Shown: positions 38,403 through 47,153, counted from the first letter of the stretch. The stretch is DNA of 64,000 bases from a bacterium (GCA_016125225.1 WGME01000004.1:248001-312000); one strand, 5' to 3'. Program-made: numbers and translations. The notes: generated by a model not told the origin, from the sequence alone.

Positions 38403-38627
38403 GCGCACTCACCCTGGACGAAACGACGTCGGACCTCCCCATCATGAATCACTCGAATTCATGGGAAGCCAGATCCGTCGGAGACGACACCAACACGGAA
38501 GAGAGACGGGAAATTTCGCGAACAACGTGGGATACTTTACGCGCTGCAGGCAGGCTTTGCACGTCGGCAGCCCGTTTGCGAAAGAAAGTTCCCGGACTCT
38601 GCCGGACAGGTTCGATCTCTCAAGCCA

Positions 38628-38736
38628 ACAAAAAACCCCTGGGAATCTTGTCCGCAGGGGTCTGGTTGTGTGCCTGGGTGGATAATTACGAATGCCGGCT
38701 GCAACAACGTCCCGAACTGGCACACCCACAAAGAAT
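38628..38736 (-). ncRNA. Candidate small RNA, about 108 nt
   Basis: A stand-alone leftward transcription unit: near-consensus promoter at 38743-38770, predicted start near 38736, and a strong terminator hairpin with T6 ending near 38630. In between, GTGTGCC (38725-38719) can pair with GGCACAC (38674-38668). CACCCA/TGGGTG at 38723-38728 and 38675-38680 can form a competing helix that shares bases with the first, so two folds are possible. No matching protein gene lies upstream that the terminator could serve. It does not show the conserved loops of 4.5S/SRP RNA, 6S RNA or tmRNA that I know. A small peptide cannot be excluded, but frames inside it either lack a start or run past the terminator. 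Confidence 0.55.
38630..38661 (-). terminator. Rho-independent terminator
   Basis: On the leftward strand, ACCCCTG (38661-38655) pairs with CAGGGGT (38641-38635) around a 13-base loop and runs directly into TTTTTT. This is the cleanest intrinsic terminator I noticed in the window. Confidence 0.85.
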
Positions 38737-38742
38737 TCACCT

Positions 38743-38770
38743 CTTATACCGTGCAAACCCTGGCCGTCAA
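38743..38770 (-). promoter_or_regulatory. Sigma-70-type promoter for the candidate small RNA
   Basis: Leftward TTGACG at 38770-38765 and TATAAG at 38748-38743, spaced by 16 bases; each hexamer matches consensus at five of six positions. It points away from the rightward genes and into the terminator unit. Confidence 0.6.
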
Positions 38771-38947
38771 TGAGAATCCAGACCGTCTGCAACGATTTTA
38801 GTGATCGCTTCGGCGAGTTCCCTCTATATGTCGAGAGTCCGTGACCTGAACTTTTCCTTCGCATCAGTGTCGCTGGTCGCATTGTGAAGCGATTCGGATA
38901 TACTGGAGGTTGCGTGCGAATTTCTTTGCGTGGGAGATCGCTTTCAG

Positions 38948-39235
38948 ATGCCACTGTACATTTATGAAGAGGTTCTCCCTGATGGGACCGGGGGGAACAC
39001 GTTTGAACTTCTGCAAAGCATCCACGACCCCGCGTTGACGAAACACCCGGAAACCAAGGTCCCCGTCCGCCGCAAAGTGACCGCTCCCTGGACCCCGAAG
39101 CCGTTCAACAAGATCGACAAAAAAGAACAGCTCTCGGACAGAAGCCTCGAAAAACTGGGCTTCACCAAATACGTGAAGACCAAGAACGGCTACGAAAAAA
39201 CCGCCGGTGATGGACCGGAACTGAAGAAACATTGA
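38948..39235 (+). CDS. FmdB-like small protein lacking zinc-binding cysteines
   Basis: 95 residues. Starts MPLYIYEEV, as FmdB-type zinc-ribbon proteins do (MPxYEYxC). It continues with TFELLQSIHDPALTKHPETK and VPVRRKVTAP, which aligns with the FmdB core where one expects two Cys pairs around the LT-x-CPxCG-PVRR segment. Every cysteine is replaced and the whole protein has none. The lysine-rich C-terminus (FNKIDKKEQL...KTKNGYEKT) is extended. The ATG at 38948 has GGGAGA ten bases upstream. It precedes rsfS by 20 bases on the same strand, so the two are probably co-transcribed. Structure is probably kept without zinc; function unknown. Confidence 0.78.
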   Translation: MPLYIYEEVLPDGTGGNTFELLQSIHDPALTKHPETKVPVRRKVTAPWTPKPFNKIDKKEQLSDRSLEKLGFTKYVKTKNGYEKTAGDGPELKKH

Positions 39236-39255
39236 GCTACGAACTGAACAACGCC

Positions 39256-39666
39256 ATGACGAGCACTCTGGAAACACAACGCCTTCGCAGCCTGGACGAT
39301 GCCTGCCGCTGCGCACAGATCGCCGAAGAATTTCGCGGCCGAGACACGCTGGTGCTCGATCTGACCGAAGTCACCCCGATCTTCGATTACTTCATTCTGA
39401 CCACTGGCACCAATCCGCGGCAGTTGACCGCCTTGGCGGAAGAGGTCCGCATGGTCATGAAGCAACGCGGCAATCGTCCGTTAGGCACCGAAGCCGATGC
39501 GGAGAATTCGTGGGTGGTGCAGGATTATGGCGACATCGTGCTGCACGTCTTCCAACCAGCCGCCCGCGAACTTTATGATCTCGAACGGTTGTGGGCCGAT
39601 GCCAAGGTCATCGACTGGCGGGCACATCTGGGCTTACCCCCGGCGAAAACCACCGAAGCACTATGA
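39256..39666 (+). CDS. rsfS: Ribosomal silencing factor RsfS (Iojap/YbeB)
   Basis: 136 residues. Seen: the RsfS core VLDLTEVTPIFDYFILTTGTNPRQLTALAEEV, then GTEADAENSWVVQDYGDIVLHVFQPAARELYDLERLW, the conserved WxxxDxGDxxxHxF...YxLExLW pattern. Family role: binds ribosomal protein uL14 and blocks subunit joining, down-regulating translation when nutrients are short. The ATG at 39256 is chosen; an upstream TTG at 39232 overlaps the previous gene's stop. The gene lies between an FmdB-like gene and argS, a translation-related neighbourhood. Confidence 0.94.
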   Translation: MTSTLETQRLRSLDDACRCAQIAEEFRGRDTLVLDLTEVTPIFDYFILTTGTNPRQLTALAEEVRMVMKQRGNRPLGTEADAENSWVVQDYGDIVLHVFQPAARELYDLERLWADAKVIDWRAHLGLPPAKTTEAL

Positions 39667-39696
39667 TCCGCCTGGTAAGGTGTTTTGAAGTTTCTT

Positions 39697-39726
39697 GAAG
39701 CCCAGGGATCGCCATCCCTGGGCCTC
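39697..39726. repeat. Dispersed 30-bp palindrome, copy 1
   Basis: GAAGCCCAGGGAT, a 4-base centre and ATCCCTGGGCCTC form a near-perfect hairpin between rsfS and argS. The reverse complement of this copy matches the element at 48263-48292 at 28 of 30 positions. It might also work as a terminator for rsfS, but no T-run follows. Confidence 0.75.
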
Positions 39727-39754
39727 TCATTTTGCATAACGGTGCCGATCGACC

Positions 39755-41722
39755 ATGAACTTTCTCTCTGAACTTCGTGCCCGGTTGTCGCAAGCTCTCA
39801 CCGGACTGGTGGACGATCCGGCTCCGTATGTCGGCATGCTCAAGCCCGCGCAAGATGCCAAGTTCGGCGACTTTCAGGCCAACTGTGCCATGTCGCTCAA
39901 AGGTGTACTGAACAAGCCGCCGCGCGACATCGCCACGCTGATCGTTTCTCGACTGTCGCTCGACGATCTCTGTGAACCGCCGGAGATCGCCGGACCGGGG
40001 TTCATTAACTTCCGCCTGAAGACCGACCAGATTGCCACCGCGACACAGCAACTGATCAGGGATGATCGGCTTGGTGTCGCACCGGTCACAGAACCCCGCA
40101 CGTATGTCGTCGACTTCTCCGGCCCGAATGTTGCGAAGCCCATGCACGTGGGCCATTTGCGGTCGACGGTCATCGGCCATGCCCTCGACAAAATCCTGCG
40201 GTTCCTCGGTCACACGGTGATCAGTGACAACCATGTCGGCGACTGGGGCACGCAGTTCGGCATGATCATCTACGGTTACAAACATTTCCGTGATGACGCC
40301 GCTTATCAGGCCGATCCCGTCCGTGAACTCGCGCGGTTGTACCGGCTGGTGAATCAACTCGGCGACTATCACACGTTGGGAACCGAACTGCCGGCGTTAG
40401 AAGCGTCGGTCACCACCGCGACGCGCACACTGGAACTCGCTCAAGCCACGGCAACTAAGAAACCGGAAGACAAAGATCTGGCGCGTGCGGCCCGCAAAGC
40501 GCAGAACGATCTGAAGTCGGCTCAGGACGAACTTGCTTCCGCTCAGAAGAAACGGCAGGCGGTTGAGAACGATCCTGCCCTCAAATCGCTTGCCGATGCT
40601 CATCCCCAGATCGCGGAGCTGGCCCGCGCCGAAACGGCCAAACTCCACGCGGGGGACGCTGAGAATCAGACACTGTGGGACCAGTTCATCCCGCAGTGCC
40701 TCGCCGAGTTGCAGAAGATGTATGCCCGGTTTGATCTGAAATTCGATCACACGCTGGGCGAGAGTCATTTCAATCCGCTGCTCGCCGGTGTAGTGGAGGA
40801 TCTGCTGCAGCGCGGCATCGCGACCGAAAGCGATGGAGCCATCTGCGTCTTCGTCGACGGCTTCGCGGCGCCGTTCATCATTCGCAAGGCGAACGGGGCC
40901 TACACCTATGCGACGACCGATCTTGCTACGGTGCAATATCGCGTCAAGGAGTGGCAGGCCGATGTCATTCTGTACGTGGTCGATGCCCGGCAGAGCGAAC
41001 ACTTCCAGCAGCTTTTTGCCACGTGCCGCAAGATCGGCTTCGATACCGTCGACATGCGGCACGTGAGTTTCGGCACCGTGCTGGGGGAAGATAATCGTGC
41101 GTTCAAAACGAGATCTGGTGATACAATTGGGCTTGAAAGCTTGCTTGATGAAGCAATCGATCATGCTCGAATAATTGTTCGAAAGAACATCGACGGGAAA
41201 GTCCACGGTGCCGACCTGAGTGCTTCCGAAATCGATGAGATTGCAAAAGTTGTCGGCATTGGGGGGATTATCTACGCCGACCTGCATCACAACCGCGACA
41301 GCGATTACGTCTTCAGCTGGGAGAAGATGCTCGCCAAAACCGGCGACACGGCGACTTATATTCAATACGCCTATGCGCGTGCCCAAGGAATCTTCAATAA
41401 ACAATCAATTGACATCAATTCCTTGCGTTGTCAATCACAGAATATCCACATTAGCAGACTTGAAGAGCGAACGCTCGCATTGCAATTGATTGGATTCCAA
41501 AGTGCACTTTTGGACGTTGTGACTGATTATCGTCCGCACTATTTGACCCAGTACTTGTTCAAGCTGGCCAATGATTTCGCGACATTCTACGAGGAATGCC
41601 CTGTGCTTAAAGAAGCAGATGCTGGCATTCGGCAAAGTCGATTGCTGTTATGTGATCTAACTGCAAGGATCTTAAAGAAGGGTCTTGAGTTGCTTGGCAT
41701 CGAGGTCCGCGAAATCATGTGA
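39755..41722 (+). CDS. argS: Arginine--tRNA ligase
   Basis: 655 residues, longer than the usual 550-600. N-terminal tRNA-recognition domain; class I signature KPMHVGHLRSTVIG (~128-141); SDNHVGDWGTQFGM, the ArgS-specific block; FKTRSGD in the KMSKS position (~451); and the C-terminal DALR anticodon-binding domain (~530-655). A charged, Ala/Gln-rich coiled-coil insert spans ~215-298, where most homologues have a short loop. From about base 41100 the DNA changes character: codons such as AAT, ATT, TTA and TTG rise in two stretches (41100-41200 and 41390-41720), unlike the strongly GC-ending codons before. The protein reads intact throughout, so it should be active. Confidence 0.96.
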   Translation: MNFLSELRARLSQALTGLVDDPAPYVGMLKPAQDAKFGDFQANCAMSLKGVLNKPPRDIATLIVSRLSLDDLCEPPEIAGPGFINFRLKTDQIATATQQLIRDDRLGVAPVTEPRTYVVDFSGPNVAKPMHVGHLRSTVIGHALDKILRFLGHTVISDNHVGDWGTQFGMIIYGYKHFRDDAAYQADPVRELARLYRLVNQLGDYHTLGTELPALEASVTTATRTLELAQATATKKPEDKDLARAARKAQNDLKSAQDELASAQKKRQAVENDPALKSLADAHPQIAELARAETAKLHAGDAENQTLWDQFIPQCLAELQKMYARFDLKFDHTLGESHFNPLLAGVVEDLLQRGIATESDGAICVFVDGFAAPFIIRKANGAYTYATTDLATVQYRVKEWQADVILYVVDARQSEHFQQLFATCRKIGFDTVDMRHVSFGTVLGEDNRAFKTRSGDTIGLESLLDEAIDHARIIVRKNIDGKVHGADLSASEIDEIAKVVGIGGIIYADLHHNRDSDYVFSWEKMLAKTGDTATYIQYAYARAQGIFNKQSIDINSLRCQSQNIHISRLEERTLALQLIGFQSALLDVVTDYRPHYLTQYLFKLANDFATFYEECPVLKEADAGIRQSRLLLCDLTARILKKGLELLGIEVREIM

Positions 41723-41735
41723 TGTGAGTTTTGAC

Positions 41736-42452
41736 ATGACCATCACCAATGGCACCGCAATTATTGTCGGCGCGTCCAGTGGCATGGGGGCCGCGACGGC
41801 TTTGACTCTGGCTCAACACGGCTGGCGGGTCTTTGCAGCGGCGCGGCGACGCGAACGGCTCGATCAACTCGCTGAATCCCACGAACAGATCACGCCCATA
41901 GTCGCCGATGCGACCGTGGAAGCCGATGTCGCCCGGATGATTGCGACCGCGGTCGAAGCCACCGGTCGGGTTGATCTGCTGGTCTATGCGACGGGAGCCA
42001 ACATTCCGGATCGGGCTCTCACCCGGTTGACGCCGGCCCGCTGGCAGGAATTGCTCACCGCGAACCTGACCGGAGCGTTTCTGTGCACGCAACAGGTGTT
42101 GCCGGTGATGCGGCAGCAGCAGGGCGGGTTGATCATTTATCTCTCTTCGGCGGCGGTCCAGCGACCCGATGTCTCCGGCGTGGCCTATCAGGCCAGTAAG
42201 CACGGCATGGTCGGTTTGGCGCATGGCACGCGGCAGGAAGAACGGGCGAACGGCATCCGCACATCGGTCATTTTTCCCGGATTGTGTGACACCGAGATTC
42301 TGCAGCAACGTCCGGTTCCCACGCCGCAAGATGTGCTCTCACAGGCGCTTGCGCCGGAGGATGTCGCCGCCGCCGTGCTGTTTCTGGCTCAATTATCGCC
42401 CCGAGCGCTGGTGCCGGAACTGCCTTTGGTGCCCACAGGATTGTGGTCTTAA
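41736..42452 (+). CDS. SDR-family oxidoreductase
   Basis: 238 residues. Glycine-rich cofactor site AIIVGASSGMGAATALTLA; YATGANI in the NNAG position; catalytic Ser in IIYLSSAAV; and YQASKHG with the Tyr-Lys pair. The ATG at 41736 begins 13 bases after argS ends; the frame is open further upstream inside argS but that part is a shadow. Substrate unknown. It probably shares the argS transcript. Confidence 0.88.
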   Translation: MTITNGTAIIVGASSGMGAATALTLAQHGWRVFAAARRRERLDQLAESHEQITPIVADATVEADVARMIATAVEATGRVDLLVYATGANIPDRALTRLTPARWQELLTANLTGAFLCTQQVLPVMRQQQGGLIIYLSSAAVQRPDVSGVAYQASKHGMVGLAHGTRQEERANGIRTSVIFPGLCDTEILQQRPVPTPQDVLSQALAPEDVAAAVLFLAQLSPRALVPELPLVPTGLWS

Positions 42453-42722
42453 CAGATGGTTACCCCCGGTTAGTGGCAAACAGGGGCTCAATGAAAGGCC
42501 ACATGCCCGCCAACCCGTCACGCTCAACCCATTACACACTCCGCCTTCCGCGTTCCCACTTCCGGGTTTCCATCTGCCGTTTCCGCTGCCCGGTGATTCG
42601 GCTAGAATATGGCAATTCTCGGTTTCCGCCGTGCGACGGGCGGAGCCATCGGGGTGTTCCGTGCTCGCCCCGGACCAGAGACCGTTAACCGACGCAGACT
42701 CCCCGCGCGAACCCTGCCCCCG

Positions 42723-44531
42723 ATGTTTGATACCCGCAACATTCGCAATTTCTCGATCGTGGCCCACATTGACCACGGCAAAAGCACCCTCGCCGACCAG
42801 TTGCTGCTGCAAAGCGGGGCCATCAGCGAACGTGAATTCAAAGAACAGCTGCTCGACGATTTGAAAGTCGAACGCGAACGTGGCATCACTGTCAAAGCGC
42901 GGGCCGTCGCCATTAACTACGAACTCGACGGGCAGAAGTACGAGATCAACTTCATCGATACGCCCGGCCATGTCGACTTCCATTACGAAGTCTCACGGAG
43001 TCTCGCCGCGTGTGAAGGGGCGTTGCTGCTGGTCGATGCGTTTCAAGGTGTGCAGGCCCAGACCGTGGCCAATGCCTATGCCGCGATCAATGCCGACCTT
43101 GAAGTGATCCCGGTAGTCAACAAGGTCGACCTGCCGGTCACACGCATTCCGGAAGTCCTCGAAGAAATTGAAACGGTGGTCGGTCTCGATACCACCAACG
43201 TCCTCAAGACCAGTGGCAAATCGGGCATCGGCGTGAAGGACTGCCTGCGGGCCATCATCGAACGGATTCCCGCGCCGAAGGGCTCTGTCGATTCGCCGTT
43301 GCAGGCGCTGGTCTTCGACAGCAAGTACGACACCTATCGCGGCGTGATTACCTACATCCGCGTGATGGAAGGACGTGTTCAGAAAGGACAGAAGATCTAC
43401 TTCATGAAGGGGGGCACTGCTCATGAAGTCCTCGAACTGGGACAGTTTCGCCCGAACATGGTTTCCTGTGATGACCTGAGTGCGGGGCAGGTGGGTTACA
43501 TCATCTGTGGCATCAAAGAACTTGGCTCGGTCCACGTCGGTGATACGGTTACCGATTATCTGCACCGCGCACCGCAGGCGCTGCCGGGGTATGAAGTCCC
43601 GCAGCAAATGGTCTTCTGCGGCATGTATCCGGTCGATGCGACCGACTTCGAGCATCTGCGCGAAGAACTACAGAAGATGAGTCTGAACGACGCCAGCTTC
43701 TCGTTCGCGCCCGACACCAGCGATGCCCTCGGCTTTGGTTTCCGTTGCGGCTTCCTCGGCATGCTGCACATGGAAATCATCCAGCAGCGGTTGGAGCAGG
43801 AAGCCGATGTCGATCTGATTCAGACCGCGCCAAACGTGACCTATCAGATCGTGAAGACCGACGGCGAAATCCTGCAGGTCGATAATCCGCAGGAAGTCCC
43901 CGATGTCGGTTCCATCGACGAATTCCGCGAACCGATTGCCAAGGTGCACTTCATTCTGCCGAGCGACAAAATCGGCCCGATCATGCAGTTGAGTGCCGAT
44001 CGCCGGGGGACGTATCTCACTACGGAATACCTCGGCCCCAACCGCGTGCAGTTGGTGTATGAGCTGCCGCTCGCGGAAATCGTCTTCGACATGTACGACA
44101 AGTTGAAGAGCATCACGCAGGGCTATGGCACCATGAACTACGAGGTGATCGGCTTCCGCCCGGCCGACCTCGTGAAGATGGACATCCTCGTCAAAGGTGA
44201 AAAGGTCGATGCATTGGCCGTGATTGTGCATCGGACTCAGGCCGAGCGTCGGGGTCGGGCTGTGTGCAAGAAGCTGAAAGAAGAAATCAGCCGGCATCAG
44301 TTCGAGATTCCGCTGCAGGCCGCGCTCGGGGCCCGCGTGATTGCCCGTGAAACGATTTCTGCTGTGCGTAAAGATGTGACCGCGAAGTGTTATGGCGGCG
44401 ACATCAGCCGCAAGCGGAAGCTGCTCGAAAAGCAGAAAGAGGGCAAGAAGCGCATGAAGCAATTCGGCGCGGTCGAAATCCCGCAGAAGGCCTTCCTCGC
44501 TGTCCTCAGCACATCGGAAGATGGCGATTGA
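42723..44531 (+). CDS. lepA: Elongation factor 4 (LepA)
   Basis: 602 residues, the usual EF4 length from the ATG at 42723 (an open frame to 42609 adds a basic stretch with no homology). Seen: G1 AHIDHGKST, switch region ERGITVKARAV, G3 DTPGH, G4 NKVDLP, then domains II-V with GFRCGFLGMLHMEIIQQRLE and the LepA-specific C-terminal part KCYGGDISRKRKLLEKQKEG. GTPase that back-translocates or remodels stalled ribosomes. It follows a 270-base gap after the SDR gene, so it probably has its own promoter. Confidence 0.97.
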   Translation: MFDTRNIRNFSIVAHIDHGKSTLADQLLLQSGAISEREFKEQLLDDLKVERERGITVKARAVAINYELDGQKYEINFIDTPGHVDFHYEVSRSLAACEGALLLVDAFQGVQAQTVANAYAAINADLEVIPVVNKVDLPVTRIPEVLEEIETVVGLDTTNVLKTSGKSGIGVKDCLRAIIERIPAPKGSVDSPLQALVFDSKYDTYRGVITYIRVMEGRVQKGQKIYFMKGGTAHEVLELGQFRPNMVSCDDLSAGQVGYIICGIKELGSVHVGDTVTDYLHRAPQALPGYEVPQQMVFCGMYPVDATDFEHLREELQKMSLNDASFSFAPDTSDALGFGFRCGFLGMLHMEIIQQRLEQEADVDLIQTAPNVTYQIVKTDGEILQVDNPQEVPDVGSIDEFREPIAKVHFILPSDKIGPIMQLSADRRGTYLTTEYLGPNRVQLVYELPLAEIVFDMYDKLKSITQGYGTMNYEVIGFRPADLVKMDILVKGEKVDALAVIVHRTQAERRGRAVCKKLKEEISRHQFEIPLQAALGARVIARETISAVRKDVTAKCYGGDISRKRKLLEKQKEGKKRMKQFGAVEIPQKAFLAVLSTSEDGD

Positions 44532-44560
44532 GACGTCTGACATCACTGGCCATATCTGGC

Positions 44561-45661
44561 TTACCACCAGATCAGCCAGCGGATGCACCACCAATAGGCG
44601 GCGAACACGGGATTGGCGACGCGCTGCACCAGCCAACCGGGCAACAGCGTTTCATCAAACATGGCCACAAGGTTGCGTGATAACTCCCGATCACTGACGG
44701 TACGCAATCTCTGTTGCTGCCGTCGAATGCGAAATTGATGCCGGATCGCTGCTGGGGAAAGAAGTTCGCGATAAGCCCACCAGCGCTGAGGTAACAGGCC
44801 ATGCTGAGCGGCGAAGAGCCATTGGCCAATCTCCATTAGCAGCATCGCCGGTGCTAACAGCAGCAGTGTCGGCAGTCGATGATAGGTCAGCCACAGCCAC
44901 CAGCGATTGCGTTCGAGATAGCCGTACCGTTGGAACGGGGCCGTGAACGTGTAGCGATGGATCAGCTGACTTTCGGGGACGAGCCAGCATTGCAGCCCGC
45001 GTGAACGCAATCGCCAACCGAGTTCCGTGTCCTCGAGATACAGGAAATAGCGTGCATCAAAGAGATCTTCGGTGCCCATCGCCTCACAACGAATCAGAAC
45101 GGCGGCACCCGATGGCGAAGCGATCTCACGGGGTTGCTGCGGTGCCACTTCGATCGGTTGCCCATAGGCGGTCATCAATCCAAAGCCGAGATAATGGCAG
45201 GCGTTGCCGAGAGTGTTAATGTGACCAGCCGGTTGATCCAGCAGCAGTAACGACTGTGCGGCCGCGACTTTGGCATGCTGTTCCATCCAGTCGATGAGCG
45301 GCGGTAACCAACCTGGTTGTACCACCGTGTCGTGATTGAGCAACATCACATAGTCGAGTTCGTAGCGTTCCCGCAGCCATCGCCAACCGGCATTGTTGCC
45401 CCCCGCGAAGCCCCGGTTTTCTTCGAGTCGTAGCCACTCGATTTGCGGAAACTGTTCGGCCAGCCCCGTGAATGTCTCGGCAGGGGAACCGTTATCGACC
45501 ACCAAAGTCGTGATCAGTTCGAAGTCGCCAGCGGTTTGCAGAACGACCGCGGTCAGACAGTCACGTAGTAACTCACGCTGGCAGTAGCCGACGATGAGAA
45601 TCGCAACGCGTGGACGGACCGCAGAGGGCATTGGTTGTTCAAGCACTTCAGCCGTGGTCAC
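44561..45661 (-). CDS. Glycosyltransferase family 2
   Basis: 366 residues. Seen: PRVAILIVGYCQRELLRDCL, LVVDNGSPAETF, EENRGFAGGNNAGWRW and LLNHDTVVQPGWL (nucleotide-sugar/metal site), then DARYFLYLEDTELGWRLRSRG, the rhamnosyl-type GT2 pattern. A hydrophobic segment near ~285-305 (LPTLLLLAPAMLLMEIGQW) could anchor it to the membrane. The GTG at 45661 has GGAG seven bases upstream; an ATG 30 bases further in is an alternative, and the frame upstream to 45817 is not protein-like. It is divergent from the next GT2 gene. Probably builds a surface glycan. Confidence 0.88.
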   Translation of the reverse strand: MTTAEVLEQPMPSAVRPRVAILIVGYCQRELLRDCLTAVVLQTAGDFELITTLVVDNGSPAETFTGLAEQFPQIEWLRLEENRGFAGGNNAGWRWLRERYELDYVMLLNHDTVVQPGWLPPLIDWMEQHAKVAAAQSLLLLDQPAGHINTLGNACHYLGFGLMTAYGQPIEVAPQQPREIASPSGAAVLIRCEAMGTEDLFDARYFLYLEDTELGWRLRSRGLQCWLVPESQLIHRYTFTAPFQRYGYLERNRWWLWLTYHRLPTLLLLAPAMLLMEIGQWLFAAQHGLLPQRWWAYRELLSPAAIRHQFRIRRQQQRLRTVSDRELSRNLVAMFDETLLPGWLVQRVANPVFAAYWWCIRWLIWW

Positions 45662-45905
45662 GCTGTTCTCCGGCCGTAGATGGTCCCAAGGGTCGGCGAG
45701 GGAATGATGTAGTTTCCGCGAAGATTCGCCGTGATTCGATGGCCGGGTATGAATTTTTGATGTGGATTGCCGGACGGACCACGACAGTGATTGCCGATGT
45801 CGATTTTGCGGAGCCACAATGCGTCGACAGGGACGGATTCAACTCATCGCACGGAAGGCGACCCAGCAACGTGCAACACCGTTGGCTCTCCGGTGGAAAT
45901 TCTCC

Positions 45906-46643
45906 GTGGCGACTCATCTGATTGTGCTGCCCGCGTACAACGAAGCCGAGGCGTTGCCCTCGACGGTTCGGACGCTGCAGCAATTGCCGGATGGGTATGA
46001 GCTGCTAGTGGTTGATGACGGTTCACAGGACCACACCGCCCTTGTAGCCCGCGAACTGCGAACGCAAAGTCGCTTGCCCTTGCATGTGGTTTCACTGCCG
46101 GCGAACTGCGGCATCGGTGCGGCGGTGCAAACGGGCTATCTCTTTGCGGCTCGCAAGAATGGCTATCAGTATGTGATTCAATTCGATGCCGATGGTCAGC
46201 ACGGAGCCGACTATCTGACGCGGTTGGTGCAGACCTGCGAAGACCAGCAACTCGATTTGTGCATCGGTTCGCGGTTCCTTTCCGGCGTGGGCAATGAGTT
46301 CCGGTCCACATTTCTGCGACGCATTGGCATCCGCTTTTTCGCCGGATTGATTTCGCTGCTCACCGGGCAACGGGTGACCGACCCCACCAGCGGATTCCGT
46401 TGTGCCGGGCCACGGGCTTGGCGGGCGTTTGTCGAGCGTTATCCCGATGACTATCCGGAACCGGAGTCGCTGTTCTGGTGTGCCCGGAATGATTTGCGGA
46501 TCGGTGAGATTCCGGTCCGCATGCAGGAACGAAGTACCGGTGTCTCGTCGATCCGTTCGCTCCGCACGGCGTACTACATGATCAAGGTGACGCTGGCGAT
46601 TCTGATCGACCGGTTCCGTCCGCTGGAGCGGTTTGAAACATGA
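45906..46643 (+). CDS. Glycosyltransferase family 2 (polyprenyl-phosphate mannosyl/glucosyltransferase-like)
   Basis: 245 residues from a GTG at 45906. Seen: LIVLPAYNEAEALPSTV, LVVDDGSQDHTALVA, NCGIGAAVQTGYLFA, IQFDADGQHG (metal site) and TDPTSGFRCAGPRAW, the DPM1/DPG-synthase-like pattern of GT2 enzymes. An ATG at 45819 with GGAG nearby is a possible alternative start and would add 29 residues. Its stop overlaps the ATG of the DUF2304 gene (ATGA). This pair is a common arrangement in bacteria: the enzyme makes polyprenyl-phosphate sugar for transfer outside the cytoplasm. Confidence 0.87.
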   Translation: MATHLIVLPAYNEAEALPSTVRTLQQLPDGYELLVVDDGSQDHTALVARELRTQSRLPLHVVSLPANCGIGAAVQTGYLFAARKNGYQYVIQFDADGQHGADYLTRLVQTCEDQQLDLCIGSRFLSGVGNEFRSTFLRRIGIRFFAGLISLLTGQRVTDPTSGFRCAGPRAWRAFVERYPDDYPEPESLFWCARNDLRIGEIPVRMQERSTGVSSIRSLRTAYYMIKVTLAILIDRFRPLERFET

Positions 46644-47026
46644 ACGCCGAACGCCTGATGATGCTTGGCGGAATGGCCGCCTTCTGCCTGACGTTCTACT
46701 GGGTGCGTGGGCGGCAGTTGCGGGAAAAGTATGCCGTCGCGTGGATGTCGGTCGCCACGGTACTGCTGCTGCTGGGCCTGTTTCCGCAACTGATCAAAGG
46801 GTTCGCCGAGAATTCCGGGCTGGCGTATCCATCAGCCGTGCTGTTTCTGGCGTTGGGGGCGATTTACCTCTTTTCGATGTCGGTTTCGCTTTCTTTGACC
46901 CGCACGCGGCGGACTTCGGTCCGGCTGATGCAGGATCTGGCCCTGACGCGGTACGAAGTCGAGGGCTTGCAGCAGCGCCTCAGCCGACTGGAACACCAGT
47001 TCAACACGTCCAATACACAGGCATAG
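46640..47026 (+). CDS. DUF2304 membrane protein
   Basis: 128 residues, three hydrophobic segments (~7-21, ~34-55 and ~66-86) followed by a coiled-coil-like C-terminus (YEVEGLQQRLSRLEHQF). LREKYAVAWMSVATVLLLLG is a hallmark of DUF2304 proteins. It is joined to the upstream GT2 by a 4-base ATGA overlap. These small proteins almost always lie beside polyprenyl-phosphate GT2 enzymes and probably partner with them in the membrane. Confidence 0.88.
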   Translation: MNAERLMMLGGMAAFCLTFYWVRGRQLREKYAVAWMSVATVLLLLGLFPQLIKGFAENSGLAYPSAVLFLALGAIYLFSMSVSLSLTRTRRTSVRLMQDLALTRYEVEGLQQRLSRLEHQFNTSNTQA

Positions 47027-47153
47027 ACCTGCCTTGGCCAGCGGCGAACCTGCCGCGACTGGTTTGACTCTCACCCCGCGCGGGCGATAGTGTGCGGACA
47101 TCAACGGGGAAACTCCGCCTCAGGTCGTGCGGAACTCCCATCAAGGAATGGAC

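Larger units (their letters stand above)
38403..38947. other. Long intergenic region carrying a small-RNA-like unit
   Basis: This 545-base gap lies between divergent protein genes. Its middle (38628-38770) contains a leftward promoter, a structured segment and a terminator, described separately. The remaining flanks (38403-38627 and 38771-38947) show no gene I can support. Open frames crossing the region run through the terminator and have no protein-like pattern. Confidence 0.5.

Noticed and set aside
37287-38447. 386-codon plus-strand open frame opposite the zinc-ribbon membrane protein
   Set aside because: Antisense to a clear zinc-ribbon/membrane protein; its His/Gln/Arg-rich composition is typical of the antisense of hydrophobic coding DNA.
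38692-38844. Short plus-strand frame starting MPAATTSRTG in the intergenic region
   Set aside because: It lies antisense to the small-RNA unit, has no ribosome-binding site and no protein-like pattern.
38442-38954. 170-codon minus-strand frame
   Set aside because: It runs through an intrinsic terminator and has Arg/Pro-rich shadow-like composition.
40397-41404. 335-codon minus-strand open frame inside argS
   Set aside because: Antisense to conserved ArgS blocks, with no family pattern of its own.
43668-44636. 322-codon minus-strand open frame inside lepA
   Set aside because: Antisense shadow of the highly conserved LepA C-terminal half.
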